A stretch of DNA of 57,977 bases, taken from Oscillospiraceae bacterium. GTDB taxonomy: Bacteria > Bacillota > Clostridia > Oscillospirales > CAG-272. Shown here in pieces: positions 6,901-16,036 of this stretch. The position numbers and the translations under genes are program-made. The number at the start of each line of letters is the position of its first letter. The first letter of the stretch is position 1. The notes under the pieces are model-generated. The model made no database searches. It was not told the origin of the DNA and saw nothing but the letters and a program-made list of their open reading frames with translations. The stretch lies in NCBI GenBank assembly GCA_015064555.1, contig SVRZ01000014.1:1-57977 (forward strand). Direction: 5' to 3'.

Positions 6901-9900
6901 AAAATGCATAATCACCAATCTCAGTAACCATATTCGGTATTGTCAATTTCGTTACTTTGGTATAATTGTAGAATGCGTATTTATATATTGCATACGCTTT
7001 GTCCTGATAAGTTTCGGGAAGAACAATATTGGTTGCATCTCCATGATAAGCAATCAAATACACCATTGTACCGTCATCGTAGAACACATATCCATCTTCA
7101 TTTTTATTTAAATAAGATTCTTCTTTCGAAGCTGCGATATGCTGCGCGTAATAACCTGCGTATCCATAAGAACTAGAACCAACTTGGATGCTTAATTTGG
7201 ATTCATTTATAACTTCAATTAGTTTATAGCAATAATAGAATGCGTTTGAACCAATAGAAGTCACTTTGCTCCCAATTGTTATAGTGTACAATTTAGTGCA
7301 ATTTGCAAATGCATATGTTCCTATAGATGTAACACTACTACCCATTTGAACATTTGTTAAGTTCGTACATCCATAGAATGCTCTTTCGCTAATTGTTTTT
7401 ATTCCATTTCCAATTTTTACGCTTTCAAGTGATGAGCATCCGTTAAAAGCATATGTTCCAAGTGAAGTTATGTCATCAGACAAAACAATTTCCTTGATAC
7501 TAGTACAACCAGAAAACGCATATGAACCAATCGAAGTTTTTGCCTCGTCAAAATCCAATGTTTTGATACTTGTACAATACGCAAAGGCATATGTTCCAAT
7601 ACTTTCAACCGCACTAGGAATTGTGACTGATTCAAGCGATGTACATGATCTGAATGCATAATCACCAATGCTTACGAGGTTATTTGTAAATGAAATGTTT
7701 TTCAATGCACTGCAATAAGCAAATGCGTAGTTTCCAATACTAGTAAGGTTATCGCCAAACTCGACATTGGTTAATTTAGTACAGTTGTAGAATGCACCTT
7801 CTTCGATCTTAATAACATTCGCAAAAGTTACGGTCTCTAATTTAGAACAACCTGAGAATGCGTAACTATTAATGTCCGTTATGTTTTCTGTACCGGTAAT
7901 CTCTACGAGATTTGAGCAATTGTAAAATGCATAAGTATTAACTGCCTCAATTCTAGAAGACAACTTCACAGAGGTCAGATTGGTACATCCATAGAATGCG
8001 TAATCTGCAAGTTCCGTAGTATTAAGGGTTACAGTCTCAATGTTAGCACAGTTATAAAATGCCCCATACTGCAAATTGCCACCATTAATAATTACAGTTT
8101 TAAGACTGCTAGGTATGTAGTAAGTTGTCGATGAACTACCATAAGACTGTCTTGTAGATGTTCCACCTTCATAAGAGTCTGTGCCAAACACAAAACCAAA
8201 CAAAGAATTTGCAGACGGTTCGGTTATATCAGAACTTCCTCCAACAAAAGGTAGTGTTATTTGTTTCAAACTACTACATCCCGAAAAAGCACCTTTTCCT
8301 ATTTTAGTAACCGAATTGGGCACACTAATAGATTCAACAGTTGTATTGTTTGCAAATGCTTTTTCTGCGATCTCTGTGCATCCATCCGCAACAACAACAT
8401 TTTTGCTTGTTCCCGTATAATTTGTTAATACAATATTCGAACCATTTGATTTATACGTATAACCATTACCGGAAACAATATAAGGATACTCTGCCATCAC
8501 AGTATTGCCAGCGTAATCAGTTGCCGTCACTTGTAAATAAACCAAATTTCCAATGGCCATTTCTCCCTTAAGTGTGACTTCTGAATATACTTCTTCTCCA
8601 AACGTATCAGTCACCGTAAAGAAGTAAGCATAATTTACACCGACTTCTAACACATCTTTGGTTTGGGTGATTGTAGGCATACCATAAACCATAATGTTAG
8701 GTATTGCCTCACTATAAACCTTATTACCAACTTTATCAGTCGCAACCAAATAAATGGTAATAGTTTTGCCAGCTTCCAAGGTAAACCCTTCGGCGGCTTC
8801 TATTGAAATGTCGCACAAATTACCAAAACTGTCTGTTGCAGTGGCATAGAATTCTTCACCTTTGCTAGTCAGCTTTATAAAGTTACTTGCGCCAGCCATG
8901 TAGCCGATATCATTCTGTTTGAACTTCTGCTCAAAATCGATGTCATTAATATCATAAATGGCAATCGGTGCTGTATTGATAGTTGTAATATTGCCAACAC
9001 TATCTTCAGCCGTAAGTGTGTAAATTACATATTGACCTCCTACAAGCACCGTATCAGTAGAAGCAACAACTTTGAGTTCATTGCCAAAACTATCTACTGC
9101 TTTCGCATTAAGAATATCGTTTGCACCAGTAAGAGTACACTTACCTCCTGCTTCGGGAGTTGAAGCACCTGTCACATAGAAGTATACATAAGAGCTAGAA
9201 CTGTATTTATAATTTCTTACATAGATTACATCGCCAGCATTTACACTGAAGGAAACAGATGACCACGAAGTAGAAGACAGCAAAGTTTCTGCTTTTATTT
9301 CCTTACCTTGTGTTACGTTATACACATAGAAGTAATTCCGGTAGGAAGAAGAACTTGAACTGTTTCTGAAATAAAGCTTGTATGTACCGCTAGTCAATGC
9401 TGTGAAATAAGTATATCTTGCCGACGAACTACTAGTTCCTGAATTGGATGCAGAATAATAGTTACTACTGCTATTGTAATTTCTTATGTTAATGGCAGTA
9501 TTACTATAGCCAGATGTACTCATGCTATGCCAACCTGCATAAACAGTAACATCTCCAACAATATTTTTACTGAAATCGAAAATTTCAGTACATTCAGAAT
9601 CAACATACCATCCAGTGAATATGTATCCGCTTCTACTTGGAATCGATGGATAGGTTAATCCAACTGTTGCAGATATGGTTTGCTTCGCAGGAGCAGTTCC
9701 TGTACCTCCGTTAAGATAAAATGTAACGGTATGAGTTGCATTTTCTGCAGTAACATCATCAGTAATATCTATTGAATCTCGATCGTACGTGATAACGGGC
9801 GCACCATAAATTTTTACAGAGTACTCTTTATTAGTTGTATTGCCCGCAATATCAGTTGCAGAAACCTTGCATACTACTATATTGCCACCCTTGATTTCAC

Positions 9901-12900
9901 CTTCAATCGTTAAAGAAACATTAAGAGCGTTACCAAAAGAGTCCTGTGCTGTAATACCTAATGCATCTATGGTAATCAAATCGGTTTCTTTGAAATCTGT
10001 TTTTGTAGGTGCTGTGATTGTAGGCGATCCATAAACCGAAACAGAAACATCCACATACGAAGTATTACCTTTCGAGTCTGTCGCAGTTAATCTAATAACA
10101 ATCACATTTCCGGCAGACATGGTTCCGCTATATCGTGTTGCACTAACAGTTACTGTTTCGCCAAAACTATCAACAGCAGAAAGATTAAAGAGCGTGGAAT
10201 TAATAGTATCAGTAGTTTTTATTACTGTTTTTGTTGTATCATAGGAAATTACAGGCGCACCATATACCATAACATCTTCGATGTATCCATAAGTGGAGTT
10301 TCCGGCAATATCCTTGGCTTCTATAACAATAGTAACATAATCACCTGCTTCGTAATAACCGTCCACATATACATCAATCGCGGTTGATGCACCGTAGGTG
10401 TCAGTTCCAGAAGCATTATACCAACTTGCGCTTAAACCATCCTTAACATTAAAATACTTAATGGTATTATCAAAAGTTAATGTAGGAGAGCCGTAAACTT
10501 TAATATTGCTTATAGTCAACACACCAGTTCCAACTTGAGGTTTAAATCTAATTGTAATTGTTTCTCCAGCGGCAACTGTTCCGTCGATGGAGTCAAGGGC
10601 AAACACAACTAGATCTCCATTGGTATCAAGACACATTACGCTAAATAGTTCAGCCGTAATTTCGTCATCTACGCTGATATATGTTTTGTCAATATCGTAT
10701 TTAATATCGCCTAATCCGTATTTCACCCATTTAGCATAAAGAATTATGTTTTCGTCGGGCATAACAGATGCATTATAAACATCTCCTGAACAAGCAGCAT
10801 TATCATACCAGCCGACAAAAGACCAATTAGCTCTAGTAGTAATATATTGATTTATGTTAAAGCGAGTACCTGCGGCTAAAGTAACATCATCAATCTCGCT
10901 ACCGCCATTAGTAACAAATATTACGGTATAAACCGTTCTTTCCCACTTTGATACAAGAGTTGTTTCAGAGTCTTTATCCCAAACCTTAACACTAGCTCCA
11001 GTTGCATCAGTGTACATTACGCCGTTCTCATCGGCGTATCCAAGGAATTTGTATCCCTCTCTTGCATTCGGCACATTAAGTGTGAAGTTCTGTCCGTATG
11101 TGGCAGATCCTTTGGATGCAGTAATAGCATATCCTCCGTCCATAACAGTCGTGCTACCTGCAATACTTACAGTAGCAGTGCCTGTGGTAGTAGAGCTGAA
11201 TGCTCTCGCTCCAATGTAATAAGTTTCGCCTGCGGTTACGTTGTAAACGATGAGGAAGTTACTTTCGTCGTAAGCGTTATCGTCATCTTGAGCAAGTGCA
11301 ACCATCTCGGAGCTGTAAAGCACGCCAAAAGTATCGTAGCTTCCCGATGCGGTGATCGTAATATTACCGGATACGAGGGGTATGAACATAAGCATCTGCT
11401 CATACTTTCCATTAAGAGTAACATTCGAGCTGCCGTTTATTGCAATGGCAGTCGCATTCTCAACCTTTACCCATTTTGCATAGAGGGTTGTGTCGCTCGT
11501 TACAACAGCGGTAAAGTCATAGAGAGAGCCTGTGCAGTTCTCATTCTCATACCAACCTGCAAAGATATAGCCATCTCTTGTAGGTACGGTAGGATATTTA
11601 AGAGTTGCAGTAGGAGTTACCGTCTGACTTGCAATTGTTCCTTCTGCTCCGTTAAGGTTGAAGGATACAACATAGCTTGCTTCTTCATTACCGTCAAGCC
11701 ATACATTGTAAGTATTTGCAGTAAACTTAGCATAAATAGTCTTGTTTCCGATCTCGCCGCCGGCAACGGTAGTTACGGCAGTTGCATAGGAATCATCGGT
11801 GTACCAACCGCCAAACGCATGACCTTTCAAGGTTGCATCTGCGAGAGTGGTCAGATCTGTTTCATTCGTATAGGTGAGAATGTTGCTATGGGTTGCGCCG
11901 TCTGCCGTTACATAAGTAATGGTATATTCGGTAGCAGTCCATTTTGCGAACAACTCTACTACACCATAGCTTCCTGATGCAATTTCAGAAATTGCTTCTG
12001 TACATTCCGCATCATTATACCAACCTGCAAAGCTGTAACCAGTCTTTGTGGGAGCTTTAAGAGTAATCTTCGCGCTCGTTATGGTGTAAGTTGCAGGGTT
12101 GAATGAATTATTAGTTCCACCATTGAGGTTGTAGGTAATGTTATAGGTTTCAAGATTCCACTTTGCATACAGAGTAATATTATCTGCAGGCATGGTGGAG
12201 AATGTGTATCTGCTCGTAAGCGAAGCATTCGAATACCAACCTGCAAAGGTGTATCCGTTCTTCGAAGGTGCTTCGGGTGCGGTTACGCTAGTTGCGTAGT
12301 TCTGTGTAATTGCAGAAACGCTAGTTCCACCGTTGGATTCAAAGCTAATGGTGTATTGGTTGACTGAATAATGTGCGTAAAGAGTGATCTTTCCGCTAGT
12401 GCCGACCTTAAGCTCGGTTACAACTGAGGAAGTAAATTCCGCATCCGTGAACCAACCGATAAAGGTATATCCTACCTTGCTCGGAGCGTAAAGCTCGATC
12501 TTATCTTCCACGGTGTATTCGACAACGTTGTTTTCGGAGTTCGTACCGCCATTCAATACATACTCGATTTCATAAACAACAGGAGTCCATTTTGCGTAAA
12601 GAGTGATATCTTCTGCAGGTTGAGTTGCGAAGGAATAAACATTTTTCAATGCTGCATCGCTGTACCAGCCTGCAAAGGTGTAGTGTTCCTTCGTAGGTGC
12701 AACAGGTGCAGAGATAGCCGTTCCTTCTACATTGCTGATAGAATTAACAGGGCTACCGCCGTTGCTTTCAAAGGTTATGGTGGAGACATAATCCCAATGA
12801 GCATAGAGGATGATGTTTCCTGTGGTTCCGGCAGTAATTCCGGTTACCTTGCTACCACCTTCAGCTGCAGTATACCATCCCTTGAACACATATCCCGAAA

Positions 12901-15586
12901 GAGTTGCGTTATTGAAGGTGATGCTGTCGGTTATGATATATGTTGCCGGGTTTCCTGTAGCCGTTCCACCATAGGTTACATAGTCAATGGTATAAGTGAT
13001 AGGAGTCCATTTAGCATAAAGTGTAATATCTCCACTCGATCCCTTGGTAATGGTAAGGTTTGCAGGAGTTGTGCATTCTTCGTTGGCAAACCAACCGTCG
13101 AAGGTGTAACCCTCTTTGGTAAGAGGATAGATTGTAAATTCCTCACTGGCTGCGTTGTAGCGAGTGGGGTTTTTATTTGTTGAACCGTTCACATTGTTGT
13201 AGGTAATGTCGTATTCTTCAAGACCAAACTGTGCGTATACCGTGATATTTCCGCTTGTGCCTTTAGTTACGCCTGTTACCTTTGTACCTGTACCAACATT
13301 CTTCTCGGTAAACCAGCCGTCGAAGGTGTATCCTGCGGTCTTGCAGACGAGAGTTGCAAACTCGAACTCATCTTCTACGGTGTAGGTGGTCTTTACAACT
13401 GTTCCTTCTGCATAGTCACCGATTGCTTTGTCATAAAGGAATGTGATAGCGTATTCAACTGCTTCCCATTTTGCGTAAAGCATAACAGGTCCAGTAGTGC
13501 CAACCGAAATTTCGGTAACCTCATTATTAAACTCAGCATCACTGTACCAACCAAGGAAGGTATAGTGATCCTTGCTTGCATCAACGAGTGCGAGAGGTTG
13601 ATCTTCTACATTATAGGTTGTCGGATTGCTATTCGTTGCGCCTGATACATTGTTGTATGTAATGCCGTAAGTAACGAGAGAGTAAACAGCCTTTATTGTA
13701 ATATCTTCCGTACCGAGAGTATAACTCTCCCATGCCCCTGTGTATCCCACATGGTTAGGAACGGCAGGCTCGGTAATAGACTCACTCTCTACCGTGAACT
13801 TAACTTTTCCGACCTCAGTATCGCCATCCATGAAGGTTGCGGTGTACTCAATAGCTTCCCACTTTGCGTAAAGCACAACAGGTCCGGTAGTGCCAACCGA
13901 AATTTCGGTAACCTCATTATTAAACTCAGCATCACTGTACCAACCAAGGAAGGTATAGTGATCCTTGCTTGCATCAACGAGTGCGAGAGGCTGATCTTCT
14001 ACATTATAGGTTGTCGGATTGCTATTCGTTGCGCCTGATACATTGTTGTATGTAATGCCGTAAGTAACGAGAGAGTAAACAGCCTTTATTGTAATATCTT
14101 CCGTACCGAGAGTATAACTCTCCCATGCCCCTGTGTATCCCACATGGTTAGGAACGGCAGGCTCGGTAATAGACTCACTCTCTACCGTGAACTTAACTTT
14201 TCCGACCTCAGTATCGCCATCCATGAAGGTTGCGGTATACTCAATAGCTTCCCATCTTGCGTAAAGCGCAACATCGCCAGTCGTACCTACAGATATTTCA
14301 GTCACTCTGTTCGTGAATGCAGCATCAGAATACCAACCAAGGAAAGTATAATGATCCTTGCTTGCATCAACTAGTGTGAGAGGCTGATCTTCTACATTAT
14401 AGGTTGCAGGGTTGTTGTTCGTTGTTCCTGATACATTGTTATAAGTAATACCATAGCTAATAAGCGTATACACTGCATTTACCGTAATATTTTCCGTGCC
14501 AAGAGAGTAGCTCTCCCATGCACCTGTGTATCCCACATGGTTAGGAACAGCAGGCTCGGTGATGGATTCTGTTACTACCGTGAACTTAACAGTTTCAACA
14601 ATGGTATCACCATCCTTGAAGGTTACTGTATATTCAATAAGCTCCCATTTTGCATAGAGATTGATGTCACCGATAGTACCAATAGCAATTTCACTTACTT
14701 TGTTAGTAAGCGCTGCATCGGTATACCAACCAAGGAAACGGTAACCATCTTTGCTTGCATCAGAAAGTGCAAGAGGTTGATCTTCTACATCATAAGCTAT
14801 CGGATTGCTATTAGTCGCACCATCTACGTTATGATAGGTAATATCATAGCCAATTACGCTCCATTTTGCCGTAAGCGTAATATTTCCTGTGCTTCCTTTT
14901 GCAATCTCGGTTACTTTTTCATCTCCGTTGTACCATCCCTCAAACACATAACCGGTCTTTGAAAGATCCGAAAGAGTGATGGTATCAGTATTCACATTGT
15001 AGCTGGTAACGTTACTGTTTACCGCATCCATTGTATTGCCGTAGGAGATAGTATAGTTATTGATTTCAAATTTGGCATAAAGGGTGATTGCTCCCTTCGA
15101 GCCTGCCGAAACAGATTCTACCTTGGTGGTATATGCTGCATCGGAATACCAACCAACAAAGGTATATCCTTGTCTTTCAGCAGCGGACAAGGCAAAACTG
15201 TCCTCTATCGTGTACGATACAGGATTGCTATGCGTGCCACCGTCATTTTCGTATGTAATGTCATATTTAATCGCGCTGAACTTTGCGTAAACAGACATAT
15301 CGCTTGAAATGGGAGCGTCCAGCAAAGAATTAGCCGTAAAGGGCTTGCTCCACACGTCTTTATCCCAATACCAACCATCGAAGGTATATCCTTCTTTGGT
15401 AGGATTTTCGGGAATGGCTACTACCTCAGAGCCATTTGTGCTTATTGTAGAATAACTTTCACCGTCCACTTTGAAGGACAGATTGAAGTTCTCAACTTTG
15501 CCACCGCAAGCAGAAAAAGCGAACATACTCACAATAAGCATTAACAAGCATAAGACACTTATTGTAAATCTTTTCTTGTTAGTCAT
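3998..15586 (-). CDS. Giant surface lipoprotein with InlB B-repeats, Ig-like domains and BspA-type LRRs
   Basis: The protein is 3862 aa. The ATG at 15586 is chosen because GGAGG lies 8 nt upstream. Residues 1-30 form a lipoprotein signal with lipobox FSAC. Residues about 35-1360 hold around 17 InlB/Listeria-Bacteroides B-repeats (pattern GYTFxGWYxD...LYAKW), and three more follow later. About 1380-1480 resembles a pre-peptidase C-terminal fold (NVTAGETYYIGA). About 1640-2360 has repeated Ig/HYR-like domains (A-DSFGN, ATDxxGN, VYGxPxI) and a Ser/Tyr-rich stretch near 2020-2140. From about 2370 to the end are LRR_5 repeats (xxIGxYAFxxCxxLxxVxIP). B-repeats and LRR_5 mediate adhesion and protein or host contact in known surface proteins; no enzyme domain is seen. 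No sortase motif, so the lipid is the only anchor. The LRR half is visibly AT-richer than neighbouring genes. A structured leader RNA with a terminator precedes it. Confidence 0.9.
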   Translation of the reverse strand: MTNKKRFTISVLCLLMLIVSMFAFSACGGKVENFNLSFKVDGESYSTISTNGSEVVAIPENPTKEGYTFDGWYWDKDVWSKPFTANSLLDAPISSDMSVYAKFSAIKYDITYENDGGTHSNPVSYTIEDSFALSAAERQGYTFVGWYSDAAYTTKVESVSAGSKGAITLYAKFEINNYTISYGNTMDAVNSNVTSYNVNTDTITLSDLSKTGYVFEGWYNGDEKVTEIAKGSTGNITLTAKWSVIGYDITYHNVDGATNSNPIAYDVEDQPLALSDASKDGYRFLGWYTDAALTNKVSEIAIGTIGDINLYAKWELIEYTVTFKDGDTIVETVKFTVVTESITEPAVPNHVGYTGAWESYSLGTENITVNAVYTLISYGITYNNVSGTTNNNPATYNVEDQPLTLVDASKDHYTFLGWYSDAAFTNRVTEISVGTTGDVALYARWEAIEYTATFMDGDTEVGKVKFTVESESITEPAVPNHVGYTGAWESYTLGTEDITIKAVYSLVTYGITYNNVSGATNSNPTTYNVEDQPLALVDASKDHYTFLGWYSDAEFNNEVTEISVGTTGPVVLYAKWEAIEYTATFMDGDTEVGKVKFTVESESITEPAVPNHVGYTGAWESYTLGTEDITIKAVYSLVTYGITYNNVSGATNSNPTTYNVEDQPLALVDASKDHYTFLGWYSDAEFNNEVTEISVGTTGPVMLYAKWEAVEYAITFLYDKAIGDYAEGTVVKTTYTVEDEFEFATLVCKTAGYTFDGWFTEKNVGTGTKVTGVTKGTSGNITVYAQFGLEEYDITYNNVNGSTNKNPTRYNAASEEFTIYPLTKEGYTFDGWFANEECTTPANLTITKGSSGDITLYAKWTPITYTIDYVTYGGTATGNPATYIITDSITFNNATLSGYVFKGWYTAAEGGSKVTGITAGTTGNIILYAHWDYVSTITFESNGGSPVNSISNVEGTAISAPVAPTKEHYTFAGWYSDAALKNVYSFATQPAEDITLYAKWTPVVYEIEYVLNGGTNSENNVVEYTVEDKIELYAPSKVGYTFIGWFTDAEFTSSVVTELKVGTSGKITLYAHYSVNQYTISFESNGGTSVSAITQNYATSVTAPEAPSKNGYTFAGWYSNASLTSRYTFSTMPADNITLYAKWNLETYNITYNLNGGTNNSFNPATYTITSAKITLKAPTKTGYSFAGWYNDAECTEAISEIASGSYGVVELFAKWTATEYTITYVTADGATHSNILTYTNETDLTTLADATLKGHAFGGWYTDDSYATAVTTVAGGEIGNKTIYAKFTANTYNVWLDGNEEASYVVSFNLNGAEGTIASQTVTPTATLKYPTVPTRDGYIFAGWYENENCTGSLYDFTAVVTSDTTLYAKWVKVENATAIAINGSSNVTLNGKYEQMLMFIPLVSGNITITASGSYDTFGVLYSSEMVALAQDDDNAYDESNFLIVYNVTAGETYYIGARAFSSTTTGTATVSIAGSTTVMDGGYAITASKGSATYGQNFTLNVPNAREGYKFLGYADENGVMYTDATGASVKVWDKDSETTLVSKWERTVYTVIFVTNGGSEIDDVTLAAGTRFNINQYITTRANWSFVGWYDNAACSGDVYNASVMPDENIILYAKWVKYGLGDIKYDIDKTYISVDDEITAELFSVMCLDTNGDLVVFALDSIDGTVAAGETITIRFKPQVGTGVLTISNIKVYGSPTLTFDNTIKYFNVKDGLSASWYNASGTDTYGASTAIDVYVDGYYEAGDYVTIVIEAKDIAGNSTYGYIEDVMVYGAPVISYDTTKTVIKTTDTINSTLFNLSAVDSFGETVTVSATRYSGTMSAGNVIVIRLTATDSKGNTSYVDVSVSVYGSPTITAPTKTDFKETDLITIDALGITAQDSFGNALNVSLTIEGEIKGGNIVVCKVSATDIAGNTTNKEYSVKIYGAPVITYDRDSIDITDDVTAENATHTVTFYLNGGTGTAPAKQTISATVGLTYPSIPSRSGYIFTGWYVDSECTEIFDFSKNIVGDVTVYAGWHSMSTSGYSNTAINIRNYNSSSNYYSASNSGTSSSSARYTYFTALTSGTYKLYFRNSSSSSSYRNYFYVYNVTQGKEIKAETLLSSTSWSSVSFSVNAGDVIYVRNYKYSSSSYVYFYVTGASTPEAGGKCTLTGANDILNAKAVDSFGNELKVVASTDTVLVGGQYVIYTLTAEDSVGNITTINTAPIAIYDINDIDFEQKFKQNDIGYMAGASNFIKLTSKGEEFYATATDSFGNLCDISIEAAEGFTLEAGKTITIYLVATDKVGNKVYSEAIPNIMVYGMPTITQTKDVLEVGVNYAYFFTVTDTFGEEVYSEVTLKGEMAIGNLVYLQVTATDYAGNTVMAEYPYIVSGNGYTYKSNGSNIVLTNYTGTSKNVVVADGCTEIAEKAFANNTTVESISVPNSVTKIGKGAFSGCSSLKQITLPFVGGSSDITEPSANSLFGFVFGTDSYEGGTSTRQSYGSSSTTYYIPSSLKTVIINGGNLQYGAFYNCANIETVTLNTTELADYAFYGCTNLTSVKLSSRIEAVNTYAFYNCSNLVEITGTENITDINSYAFSGCSKLETVTFANVIKIEEGAFYNCTKLTNVEFGDNLTSIGNYAFAYCSALKNISFTNNLVSIGDYAFRSCTSLESVTIPSAVESIGTYAFAYCTSIKTLDFDEAKTSIGSYAFSGCTSIKEIVLSDDITSLGTYAFNGCSSLESVKIGNGIKTISERAFYGCTNLTNVQMGSSVTSIGTYAFANCTKLYTITIGSKVTSIGSNAFYYCYKLIEVINESKLSIQVGSSSYGYAGYYAQHIAASKEESYLNKNEDGYVFYDDGTMVYLIAYHGDATNIVLPETYQDKAYAIYKYAFYNYTKVTKLTIPNMVTEIGDYAFYGATNLSNVIIGDGVSKIGSNAFYNNKKLTTVTLGTSVNSIGSNAFYYCNKLIEVVNKSALGITAGSSSYGYVGYYAERIVTDENSAGVKVDDNGFIFYDDGTNVYLIGYSGSETALVLPNNYNGKNYGIYEYAFQNQTSIISITIPSAVISIGKSAFEGCTSLTKVNYLGSVDTWSGIVFENTYANPLYYVGKLHINNVELTEITLSSSVTQISDYAFIKCENITSVTLPSGIVSIGQSSFEGCTSLTKVNYLGSVDTWCGIVFENTYANPLYYVGKLHINDVELTEITLSSSVTQISDYAFIKCENITSVTLPSGIVSIGQSVFEGCTGLTKLSYKGTLDSWCGITFENAYSNPMYYTGNLYIGGTNVVTGKLTIPSTITSIRAYAFAGASGVTEIVVPETVTSIGQGAFAGCGSLQTITLPFVGSNGTATSASSSTLFGYVFGRGPTGQYNSVQQYYSSSTYDYTYNYIPSSLKTVNISGGKILYGAFYNCSMLNDINIGEKVTSIGAYAFKNCFGLTSIIIPDSVVTIGSGALSGCGNITSLEIPFIGYSMNYSYKYPLGYIFGTTSYSGGVAIEQYYCYNDDDTKNVVYYIPSSLKSLSVNKGELHKGALHNIESLNELVVGKDITSIDEDALANTSLQSVYVDSANTAFKSNNNLLIDIVNKTLLWGYGTNVTIPSDGSITRIGAHAFACCTTLKSVSIPNTVTSIGNFAFINCSSLFKVTLPNNLKALSECIFANCSSLTSVTIPDSVVTIHQGAFYGCSSLQTIHIPKNVTRIFDLQAWVTGDSVVNYYGGTHHYDTFDGCSRLKTFTVASGNTYYYSVDGVLYDKGSTTYQVFIIAVPEALTGNITVPEGVRTLTTIFAGSKISGISLPSTLTCIKAGAFEGCTNLTTIQLKKNSDSERWCSDNEYWWFNLQWKDDNYTLSDICVSAFKGNRTWAMWSDSNGYDVYLSDYTITLREKS
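5941..6444 (-). repeat. 252-nt tandem duplication in the LRR region
   Basis: Two adjacent copies (5941-6192 and 6193-6444) differ at only scattered positions. Each codes for 84 residues with the landmarks YLGSVDTW, YANPLYYVGKLHIN and VTLPSGIVSIGQS. A weaker third unit lies next to them towards 5800. The period is in frame, so unequal crossing over would change repeat number without breaking the gene. Confidence 0.8.
13470..14255 (-). repeat. 393-nt tandem duplication in the B-repeat region
   Basis: Two adjacent 393-nt units (about 13470-13862 and 13863-14255) are nearly identical at DNA level, and a third, more diverged unit follows to about 14650. Each codes for 131 residues: one variant module (VPNHVGYTGAWESY) plus one B-repeat (DHYTFLGWYSDAEF). 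The near identity points to a recent duplication or gene conversion. Confidence 0.85.
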
Positions 15587-15637
15587 TTTTTGTTCCTCCA
15601 TGATCTTAATTATTTGTAATTGCTTGAAACACGAAAT

Positions 15638-15665
15638 AAAAAAGGCGCTAACCGAAGTTAACGCC
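15638..15665 (-). terminator. Intrinsic terminator inside the giant gene's leader
   Basis: On the minus strand GGCGTTAAC pairs perfectly with GTTAGCGCC (one G-T) around a TTCG tetraloop and is followed by six T. It lies 50 nt before the start codon, so the 11.6-kb gene is transcribed only by readthrough or antitermination unless another promoter exists. Confidence 0.85.
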
Positions 15666-15860
15666 TAAAAAACGCAAACTCCGATAGTCGCCAAACTAAT
15701 TAATCCTTATGTAACGTAGCGCATAAAACGCTCACATTCTTATGTGGATGGAATTTGCATTTTTATCAAATTCAAACACATAAGAACGCAAAAAAGAGTA
15801 TAGTACCCCCTTGTAAAAAGAGACTGCGTTCTATACGTTACATTATTTAATTAGTTTGGC
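15638..15860 (-). ncRNA. Structured leader RNA or independent ncRNA upstream of the giant lipoprotein gene
   Basis: The predicted transcript start of the promoter at 15868-15896 coincides with the first base of a long closing helix. GCCAAACTAATTAA at the 5' end pairs perfectly with TTAATTAGTTTGGC about 170 nt later, and GTAACGTA pairs with TACGTTAC just inside. Within this closed domain are GAACGCA/TGCGTTC enclosing an ACAAGGGGGTACTATACTC segment, CTTATGTG/CACATAAG extended by GAATTTG/CAAATTC, and AGCG/CGCT. About 25 nt later comes a perfect 9-bp TTCG-capped terminator hairpin with T6 (15638-15665). The order promoter, closed multibranch domain, terminator, gene is that of a riboswitch or attenuator. 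It could also be a free-standing RNA of about 223 nt. I cannot assign it to a known class. Confidence 0.65.
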
Positions 15861-15867
15861 AATTTAT

Positions 15868-15896
15868 ATTATACTACAAATTTTGGAATATTTCAA
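15868..15896 (-). promoter_or_regulatory. Sigma-A promoter of the leader RNA and giant lipoprotein gene
   Basis: TTGAAA (15891-15896), 17-nt spacer and TATAAT (15868-15873) on the minus strand. The start is expected near 15860. Confidence 0.8.
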
Positions 15897-15921
15897 GTAG
15901 TTTCATATTATAAGGTAGTAT

Positions 15922-15965
15922 AAATGCGAAAAATCCATCAAAAACTTTCGTCCTTGATGGATTTT
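15922..15965 (-). terminator. Terminator of the protease operon
   Basis: AAAATCCATCAA pairs with TTGATGGATTTT across a 12-nt loop, with T runs on either strand. It lies 70 nt past the protease stop codon and directly upstream of the giant gene's promoter, so it insulates the two units. Confidence 0.75.
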
Positions 15966-16036
15966 CCTAATTCATTAAAAAATCGTTGTCAATATTTTTC
16001 AAGATATCTCAATTGCGCTCGAACACATACAGCATT

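Noticed and set aside
11288-11977. Open frame of 229 codons on the plus strand inside the giant lipoprotein gene
   Set aside because: It is antisense to a clear repeat-protein frame and has no RBS or family pattern.
12000-15300. Regularly spaced repeats that might suggest a CRISPR array
   Set aside because: The repeats are long, diverged and in frame with B-repeat coding; no short identical repeats with unique spacers and no cas genes.
15690-15860. A miniature transposon defined by inverted ends of about 25 bp
   Set aside because: The ends coincide with the transcript start and no target-site duplication is seen, so a structured RNA explains the repeat better; not fully excluded.
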